Shown piece by piece: positions 57,060 through 64,000 of a DNA stretch of 64,000 nucleotides; within the stretch, counting starts at the first letter, position 1; each line of letters starts with the position of its first letter. The notes under the pieces were generated by a model. It did not search any database. It worked only from the letters and a program-made list of their open reading frames with translations, and was not told the origin of the DNA. The stretch covers positions 496,001-560,000 of the forward strand of contig JACGCM010002435.1 of assembly GCA_014058105.1 (NCBI GenBank), given 5' to 3'. This DNA comes from Kingdonia uniflora. Lineage: Eukaryota; Streptophyta; Magnoliopsida; Ranunculales; Circaeasteraceae. The position numbers were made by a program, and so were the translations under genes.

Positions 57060-58172
57060 CTTAACGATAGTACCGCTTTATTCGCCTAGTGTTCCAAGGA
57101 TTTGAGATATGAACTTTTTCTTCGGTCATGAAGTAAAATGATCCCAGGCTAGTGAGACTAGTGATTAGGAATGGACCCTCCCAATATTCTGCCAGTTTTC
57201 TGGCATGTGCCTCTTTTTAGTGTTGAGGGATTTCTCTGAGTACTTGTTTGTTGTACGAACTGGCCAACATATGGTAATATCGACCAAGGTTGGTGATAGC
57301 GCGTTCCCTAGTCTCATCAATCCAATTAATGTTGTAGGCCAATTCAAACTAATTTTCTTCATCAGTTAACATGTAATCTCTGGCTTGATGATATTATTAT
57401 GTTAGAATGGTGGCTTCGGTGCCATAAGCGAGGAGGAATGGGGTACAACCGGTAGATTGTCGTGATGTGGTACGGTATGCTCATAAGACATGAGGAAGCT
57501 CTTATACCCAGTTTCTTTTTTTCTGTGAGTGAAGCCTTTCCTTGAGTCCATCCACGATGGCTTTGTTGGTGATTTTGGCTTGGCCATTACCTTGAGGGTA
57601 GTAGGGATTAGATGGTTAGTAGATGATGTTGTGCTTGTTGAGGAAAGCTACGACTTTTTCTCTAACAAATTGGGGCCCATTAACGATACAAATTAGGTGG
57701 GGGCATCCAAAGCGAGTAATGATGTGTTCTCACATAAGAGAGATGACCTCTTCTTCTCTAGTTTGAGCGAGTAAAACTGCTTCTATTCATTTTGTAAAAT
57801 AATTTGTAGTATTGAGTAGGTATCGGTACTTACTTGGAGAATTAGGAAATTCACCGACAAGATCAAACACCCATCTTTGGAATGGCCATAACACCTTGCT
57901 TGTATGTATTTCGAGCGCAGGAGCGCGGAACATTTGTCTATGTCGTTGACATGTATCGTATTTGCGTGAGTACTCTTTTACTTGTTTGCGCATGCCTTGC
58001 CAGAATACTCCTTGTGTAATGGCTTTGTTAGTGAGTGGTCGACCTGCGGCATGGTGGCCACAGGTCTATTCATGTAAATTATGGAGTATCTCGTCTGCTT
58101 TCTTTCTGGAGAGGCACTTAAGATAAGGGCCCATAGCTGAAGAACAATATACAAAACCATTTTGATATGCAT
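57060..58172 (-). pseudogene. pol: Integrase of element D
   Basis: 57787-57993 open: MRKQVKEYSRKYDTCQRHRQ (zinc region), HTSKVLWPFQRWVFDLVGEF, ending YFTK. Core remnants with NGPQF-type sequence near 57670, GNGQ-type near 57580. 57402-57587 and 57165-57362 are out-of-frame stretches over the core end. The C-terminal part near 57070-57190 is shortened by a small deletion at about 57240. Confidence 0.8.
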
Positions 58173-58199
58173 AGTATTTTGAGTTTTTGATCAGTTGTT

Positions 58200-59400
58200 G
58201 GCACTCTTTTGGATCTGTTGGAAGGGGTCCTTTGCATTCGCTTCCGATACCAAGGTAAGCATGGAAGGGCTTTCGTTAATCGTCGTCCTCCTATTTATCG
58301 CCCCCAGTGTTGATTGTGCACACAAAAATATGATCAATGTTGGGGATTGATATCACTTCAATCTTGAGATATCTAACTTCTATACCCATGATCACAGCTA
58401 GATAAGCCAAGGAATCAAAATGTCAGTTTTCACCTCGCAGAAGATAATCTAGAGTTGCTTTCACAAACTGGTTCATCCTATTTGCAGCGAGGGCTGTATA
58501 TTTAATCAACTTGCCATTGTTCTTGTATTGCTCAGAGTAATGGTGGGCGATGAGTAGTGAATCTGTGTAGACTAAGAGTTTTAGGACGCCGAACTTAAGT
58601 GCGAAGTCGAGTCCATGAATGAGAGCTTTATATTTGGTGACATTGTTAGAGGCTTCAAAATCTAAGCAGATCAATTTCCCAATTCTATCGTTAGAAGGGG
58701 TAATCAATGCGATTTCAATTCCTGACCCTGCGGGTCCTGCTGAACCATCTGTAAGAAGTTTCCACCATTTCCTTGTAATCCACTCAGCTTGCTCGTCAAA
58801 TGCTTTGGTGTGCGAATCTTCTCTAATTTCTTCTGCAAGGTCAGGATCGTGCTCCTCCCACTCAGGATCTTCAATTGGAAAATCCACGAGAAAATCGACA
58901 ACGACCTGACCCTTTTAAGAATAACGTTGTTCGAACTTGATATCACGATCTCCCAAACAGACTGACCATTATTGCACTCTTATGGATTTTTCTATCTTGG
59001 ACAAAACAACCCAGAGTGGGTAGTTTGACATGACTTAGACTGAATGAGCATTAAAGAAGTGCTTAAGCTTCTGTCAAGTCTAAACAAGAGTTAGCGGGAG
59101 TCTCTCGATTTTTGAATACCTCGTTTCCACCAGAGTGAGGGTTTTGCTAATAATGTAGACTGTCTTCTTAATTTTCCCTTCAAGTCGAATGAGAGCCGGG
59201 CTAATAAGATAATTTGTAACTGTTAGGTTGATGTTCAGTTCCTCATTATCTATTGGGGTACTCATTATGGGTGACTTCCCCAAATAGTTTTTGAAACCTT
59301 GAAAAGCTGCCTCGCATTCTGATGTCCATTAGATCTCTGCATTGGACTGAACTTTTCCTCGTTTTATACAACTGTAGAGTAGTAGGAACAACTAACTACA
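58200..59400 (-). pseudogene. pol: RNase H and second RNase H of element D
   Basis: Second RNase H open at 58423-58887 (154 codons): KWWKLLTDGSAGPAGSGIEI, LDFEASNNVTKYKALIHGLD (the catalytic Glu is changed to Lys in NNVTKYKAL), LLVYTDSLLIAHHYSEQYKN, DYLLRGEN. RNase H at 59080-59283 (PIDNEELNINLTV, RYSKIERLPLTLV). Confidence 0.82.
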
Positions 59401-60330
59401 ACGATCTAAAGATTTTGAAACGAATTGATTGATATCGACAATCTTTCCAGTAAGTTTTTGTACGTCTTTTATCATCTTTGGAGATAGCATGTTGAGGAGA
59501 GATCGAATTTGATCTAGATCAGCTTTAATCCCTTTCTTGCTGATGAGATGGCGAAGGAATCAGTCAGAATATTCTCCGAATTGACACATTTCCAAGTTGA
59601 GTCGCATCTGGTAAGATCGATGAATGTTGAATATAGTGTTGAGATCTACAATGTGGCTGACTGACTGACTGTATACTCTTGCATAAAAGATCATCAATGT
59701 AGACTTTCACAACTTTTCCAAGATGTACTTTGAACATAGTAGTCATCAACTGTTGATAAATTGCTCCTGCATTTTTATGTCCAAAGGGCATGACTCTGTT
59801 GCAATAAAGTCCACTTTCTGTGAAGGAAGTGGTCTTTTCATGATCTTCTTCCAAGAGTAGAATCTGATTGTATGTAGAAGCAGCGTCTATCATAGATAGA
59901 AGTTCATGTCCTACAGTAGAATCAAGGATTTTATAGATACTGGAAAAGAGAAATTGTCCTTTTGAGTGTGTTTGTTTTGATTGTGAAATCTACACAAACT
60001 CGAATTTTTCCATTCTACTTTGGGACAGTGACGATGTTGGATATTCAATCTGGATATTTAGCTTCTCGAATGAATCCCACATTCATCAATTTCTCAATCT
60101 CCATGTTAACTTCATCACGAAGGTGAGGTGATAGTTGTCGCTATTTAGGTTTGGCTTCCGTAGCGTTGATGTTGATGGCCAATTTGTGACATGCTTTGGC
60201 TGGATCGTCCCCAGGCATCTCTTCGATAATTCACTAAAAAATGGCTCGATTCAATCATAAGAATTTAATGAAAGCATCCTTATCGTGCTAGACCAGCTTG
60301 GAACTGATAAAAGTACCTTTGCTAGGTCCA
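59400..60330 (-). pseudogene. pol: Reverse transcriptase of element D, YIDD intact
   Basis: 59564-59893 open: MIDAASTYNQILLLEEDHEK, VMPFGHKNAGAIYQQLMTTM, FKVHLGKVVKVYIDDLLCKS. The active-site YIDD (about 59690-59701) is the only unmutated one among the five LTR elements. Upstream parts near 60000-60100 (VPK.NGKI, DL-KHT) are decayed with a frameshift. Confidence 0.83.
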
Positions 60331-61000
60331 TTAATGTTAAAATATTTTATAGGCTCATCTGTTGAAGGCCGATCATCAAGGTGAGTATTTTTCTGTAATT
60401 GTTATGGAGCACATCTGTATGAGGTATCGAGAATGGCAGAAACGGTATTTTTGCAAGCTTGAGAAGGCTTTGACTACCCTTGATTTCATAAATACCATCA
60501 TTGTGCTTGAATCAGAGTGCTTGATGATATATGGATGTGATTGCTTCCATGTTGTGAATCCAGCAGCGGCCCATATTCTTGTGATAAAAAGATTTGGCAA
60601 TGATGACGTAGAAGACGACGTCGATGGTGGTTGGTCTAGCGGTAATAGGTAAGATGATCTTGCCTACTCATTCTTCTTTAGAACCATTGAATCCACTGAT
60701 ATCGGTGTAACTTTGAATAGCTTGATTGGCCAATCCCATTTGGTCGATTGTGCACTAAAAGAGAATCTCAATACAGCTTCCAGTATCAATCATCATTGTG
60801 TGCATAACAAGCTTCTTTATCTTCACCATTATGACTAATGCATCATGATGTAAAACTTTAACATGACTAGTGCCACAATCTTTGAATGAGATCCCAAGCC
60901 GGCGATTGCTCGACTCGGGTAAAAGTTTTGTCTTTTTAGCTTGAGATGTGAGATCGTAGCATTTTGACAGTTTCTGGCATTTGAATCGGTAAGAGTTGGT
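60331..61000 (-). pseudogene. pol: Protease and linker of element D
   Basis: 60755-61174 is open over the gag end and protease: LPESSNRRLGISFKDCGTSH, ALVIMVKIKKLVMHTMMIDT then GSCIEILF. The DTGS active site is present. The linker at 60376-60600 (NMEAITSIYHQ, KHNDGIYEIKG in the frame kept in A and B) leads to RT. Confidence 0.8.
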
Positions 61001-62674
61001 GAATTGATGGATTTCAATCATGTTGATGTGGTATATATGGAAGAGATGTTTCCCCTCAGCTTGATCTTCGGCCTGGACTACTTCGGGCTGCTTCTTATAG
61101 CAGTCATCCTTGTATGATTCCAGGTGGATAATGTATTTGTACATCCGTCCCTCCTTGAAATTAAATTCTAGCAACCTCTATAAAGCATAGTAGTTTTCAG
61201 TAGAATGATGGTTTATATTGTGATGCATGCAGTAGGAGCGGCCCTCGATTGGTTCCAATGGTTGAGAGGGACGGTATAGCTTATCCTTAGAGAGGATTAG
61301 AAAAATTACAGAGATTCGAACATTCATCTGGGAGGACCAACTTGGGTAGTAAACTGCCTTTCCGAGGGTTGCTAGTATCTCCCTTGGAGTGCTTTTGATC
61401 ACCTTTATCCTCCTTTGGTTCAGTGTTTTGATCTGTGGATGGACCTTTTGTGGTTAGGACAGATTTAATAGATTTATGCCTTTCGAGCATCATCCTTTCA
61501 AGGTCGACATAACCATTGACCTTGGTTATCATATCCTCTAAGGTCGCAGGTTTATTGAGGATGAGGTGCTCTTTGGCCTTACAGTCGTGTTGGAGCGCAT
61601 TAGTAAAAGCAGTAACACCTATTTTTTGATCTAGATTCTCTACTTTACGTGCAAGCTCTAAAAAATTCTTTGCATAAACCTCGAGCTTCTCTCTGTGTAA
61701 CTATTTAAGACTAATAAGAGAATATAAATTCTCCTCATTGCTTCAGTTAGGAGCATACGTCTTGATGAATTGTTTCTGCAGCTGATCGAATGTGAGTATG
61801 GAATCTTCAGGTAAAGAGTTGAACCACTAGAGCGGTTCTTCCAGTAGACTTGTTGTGAACAAACGAAAAAGGATGTGGTTGAGATTGAAGTACAACCCAG
61901 TGAATCACGGTATTGCTGAATATGCTCCTTTGGATCTGTGCCCTTGTATTTACAAATTTTTAGAGTATGGAAACCATTTGGTATTTCCATATCGTATAGT
62001 TATTTGGTAATCAGACTTCCTTATAACTTGGTAAGGTCATCTCTAGTGCCCAGAGCTTGTGCTTCAATTAACTCCTTGATACGCTTATCCATGTACTCTT
62101 ATGTTAAATATTGACGTGTCAGTTGAGTGGCTTGGCAAAGAGGTTGAGGATTGTGAGTTCCGGTGCCTTCACTCAAATGATCACGTGCTAGAATTTGAGG
62201 TTGAGGTCGCTGTTCTCCCTCATTGCGTTTGGAAAATTGGTGACCTCTACTAATTTTGGACTAAACTTCACCATCCAAATGAATGGAAGGCTGATGTTCA
62301 TGCTTAATATTTTTGGAAATAGCTTTGCTGGTGTCTCCTTGAGGTCCCAATCTTTCCTGTGCAGAAACTCAAAAGGTTTTTGGCACTTGATCGTGATCCC
62401 TTGCTGGAAGAGCCTATTGAGTATCCTGTAGAGCTTGTAATGTAGTCTGCATGGTTGTCATCTGGTCTTCATGTCATTTGAACGACGTCAAACGAGCATA
62501 TCGCTCGAATTCGAGCTCCTTCTCACGGAACTCTCTGTCAAGAGTTAACTGACGTTCGAGCTCATTACTCTTATCTGCTTCAGCGTGGAGATTTGCCCGT
62601 AGTTCTGTAAGTTGTTCCGGTTCAACTGAAAGATCGAGCTGGATTCCAATTGTTGGTCGTCTGGAAGTGACCAT
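61001..62674 (-). pseudogene. gag: gag of element D
   Basis: ATG at 62672-62674: MVTSRRPTIGIQLDLSVEPE, a charged coiled stretch (ELERQLTLDREFREKELEFE). Core at 61658-61990 (MEIPNGFHTLKICKYKGTDP, KEHIQQYRDSLG). 61287-61532 (MITKVNGYVDLERMMLERHK). C-terminus 61100-61240 (MHHNINHHSTENYYALQRLL, FNFKEGRMYKYII). Ty3-type particle protein with several stops. The start choice rests on the distance to the PBS and on the conserved VTSRRPT in B. Confidence 0.8.
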
Positions 62675-62734
62675 AATTGAGATTTATAGTAGAGTAAATG
62701 TATGCTTTAGGATATCGTGGAAATGTCTTCTTTT

Positions 62735-62751
62735 CCACAGACGACACCAAA
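62735..62751 (-). other. Primer binding site of elements D/A
   Basis: Minus strand TTTGGTGTCGTCTGTGG immediately after the LTR end. It resembles the TTTGGCGCCGTCTGTGGG found at this place in Tat-lineage elements, with CpG decay; the exact tRNA was not checked. Confidence 0.75.
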
Positions 62752-63364
62752 TGTAATGGCCTAATTACGTATGCTTGAGATAGCTCAGAATAAACTCTTA
62801 CACCAATGTTCCTGTGACAAAAACTAATAAAAGATAAGAAATGCCAAATATGATTTAGCGTGGAAAACCTCTGAATAGGTAAAAAACCATGACCTCAAGT
62901 TGAGGGTTTTAGTAATAGTAACTTTTATTATTTGAGGCTGATATTTTATTTCAAGTGATCTCTCGAGCTAGAAATACTTGATCTTGTAAATAGGAATTTT
63001 GGCATTTTCAGAATATAGAAAATATAGTTTTCATGGTGATTTATCATATCTTTTTATGGTCCTTATCTCTTATGGGACTTTTTCTTTATATAGGCCTAGT
63101 CTACAGTTTTTTATTGTGCTGAGGCACGTTCTTCGAACAATGTGGCAACTGGCGTTTGACTGAGTAACTATTGAGTTCGTGAGAGACAGGTGTCTTTAAC
63201 TTGTTTATGCTTTTCTGCTGAGTTCAACCCACGTTCTTCATCAGTTCATGGTGTAGGTGAATGCTAACGTTTTATTTCACATGTAGAATGCGTGAGTCTG
63301 ATTTGGGGGTAGTTTGAATTGGAAATAGTTTTAATTTGGTTAGATCGAGGGATAGGTCCCTAGA
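62752..63364 (-). repeat. Right (5') LTR shared by elements D and A
   Basis: 613 bp, TGTAATGGCC to CCCTAGA. The minus-strand TATA box CTATATAAAG is intact at 63084-63093. It follows D's PBS on the left but is flanked by A's duplication GATGC on the right, so it is best read as a recombinant of D's and A's 5' LTRs. Confidence 0.85.
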
Positions 63365-63369
63365 GATGC
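63365..63369. repeat. Target-site duplication of element A, right copy (GATGC)
   Basis: Perfect match to 3291-3295; F's integrase frame resumes here. Confidence 0.9.
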
Positions 63370-64000
63370 GACAACAGTCCATAGTTTGTTGGGAACAAGG
63401 TTTGAGCATTCCACAAAAAATACAACATCATCCTCTCTCTATCCACACTGTATTACCCACAATGAAATGGTCAGGTTGATGCAATTAATAAAACTATAGT
63501 CGATGGCCTTAGAAAAACTCGTCGATGAGAAGAAGGGGCTTTGGGTTCAAGAGTTATAACATGTACTTTTGGCATACCACACCACACTACGCAAAGCGAC
63601 AAGTTGTACTCCTTTCCTTTTGGCCTATGGAATCGAAGCGGTCTTACCAACTCAGTTCGAGGTCCCCACACGCGACCCTGATCTTCTGGATGAAAACAAT
63701 AGAGTTTAAACTCGGATACAATATGTTACGGATCAATGAAATCAGAGACCGTGCCTTAGTTAACCTCGGGCATTACCAGATCTCCCTCCAGAAATCATAC
63801 AATAAGTAGGTTCGACCACGAAGTTTTGATATAGGCGATTTGGTACGAAACCAGGCAATGCTAGCAAGCTAGCTGAATCTTGTGAATGACCATATGTGGT
63901 GAGCTACAAAATAAATAAAGGATCGTACTACCTTATAACTGAAGCCTAGGAACCCTTTCCCAGCCCATGGAACACGATATAGTTAGTCTTATTCAATAGG
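63370..64000 (+). pseudogene. pol: Element F pol, right part: integrase core end and C-terminal domain
   Basis: Continues F: DNSP-stop-FVGNKV at 63369-63414, then KKYNIIL, a GNGQVDAINKT-like segment near 63460-63490 with the third catalytic residue region, HTTLRKATSCTPF near 63580, FEVPTRDPDLLD near 63655-63690, IRDRALVNLGHYQISLQKSY to 63807, and a C-terminal RPRSFDIGDLVR near 63810-63850. Stops and frameshifts throughout. Runs off the window. Confidence 0.83.

Larger units (their letters stand above)
3296..63364 (-). mobile_element. Element A: Tat-lineage Ty3/gypsy retrotransposon, split by B, D and their own inserts
   Basis: Outermost member of the A/B/D family, lying on the minus strand. 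Left (3') LTR 3296-3911, antisense gene block 4269-10401, tandem repeats to about 10930, integrase to RT at 11100-14752, interruption by B (14753-33407), then protease and part of gag at 33408-34861, interruption by D from 34862. A's remaining gag and its own complete 5' LTR are not found; the right LTR at 62752-63364 closes both D and A. Without inserts the remaining A sequence is about 13 kb, large for an LTR element but usual for Tat types. The GATGC duplication in F marks its two ends. Confidence 0.85.
34862..63364 (-). mobile_element. Element D: Tat retrotransposon in A's gag, carrying element E
   Basis: Left LTR 34862-35475, antisense block from 35833, E inserted at 42572-55462, pol 57060-61000, gag to 62674, PBS, right LTR 62752-63364. 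Left flank GTGAG (34857-34861) has no partner on the right: instead F's GATGC follows. Left and right halves seem to come from different copies, because the delta gene is partly present twice, with a join at 42187/42188. D is the only copy with an intact YIDD in RT. Confidence 0.8.

Noticed and set aside
1..64000. tRNA, rRNA or host protein-coding genes
   Set aside because: None could be recognised; all coding similarity is to retrotransposon proteins or the antisense genes described.

Overview
The window is plant nuclear DNA: a nested stack of decayed retrotransposons with no recognisable host gene. The evidence is Ty3/gypsy polyproteins of the Tat lineage (a second, archaeal-type RNase H lies between RNase H and integrase), a plant L1-type LINE with a C-terminal RNase H, GT-AG introns, TATA boxes, AT-rich DNA and 5-bp target-site duplications. 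A flowering plant with a repeat-rich genome is likely; the species cannot be told from the sequence.

Layout. Element F (plus strand) is the outermost: RT end, RNase H and half of the integrase at 1526-3295, the rest of the integrase from 63365 to the window end. Element A (minus strand, 3296-63364) sits inside F's integrase, flanked by perfect GATGC duplications. Element B (14753-33407, minus) is inserted in A's protease region. A LINE (about 22508-26950, minus) is inserted in B. Element D (from 34862, minus) is inserted in A's gag. Element E (42572-55462, minus) is inserted in D. A, B and D belong to one family with LTRs of about 615 bp. E is a second family with LTRs of about 700 bp, and F is closest to E. 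The right LTR at 62752-63364 serves both D and A, because A's own 5' end is missing.

Each A, B, D or E copy reads on the minus strand as 5' LTR, PBS, gag, protease, RT, RNase H, second RNase H, integrase, then a tandem-repeat array. Beyond the array, on the opposite strand, lies a block of 5-6 kb of genes facing pol, ending at the PPT and 3' LTR. In A, B and D this antisense block holds four reading frames, called here alpha (54 codons), beta (126 codons), gamma (with introns, resembling the 'putative gypsy type transposon' domain) and delta (a coiled-coil protein with a 351-bp intron). Alpha, beta and gamma each have a TATA box conserved in the copies, and gamma also has a TGACGTCA-type site. 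E carries a gamma-coiled-coil fusion gene and two tandem paralogues of a small upstream ORF. This antisense block is the most interesting part of the window.

Nothing here looks functional. Every gag-pol has stops and frameshifts, and the RT catalytic motif is intact only in D. The damage is rich in C-to-T/G-to-A changes, as expected of long-methylated repeats.
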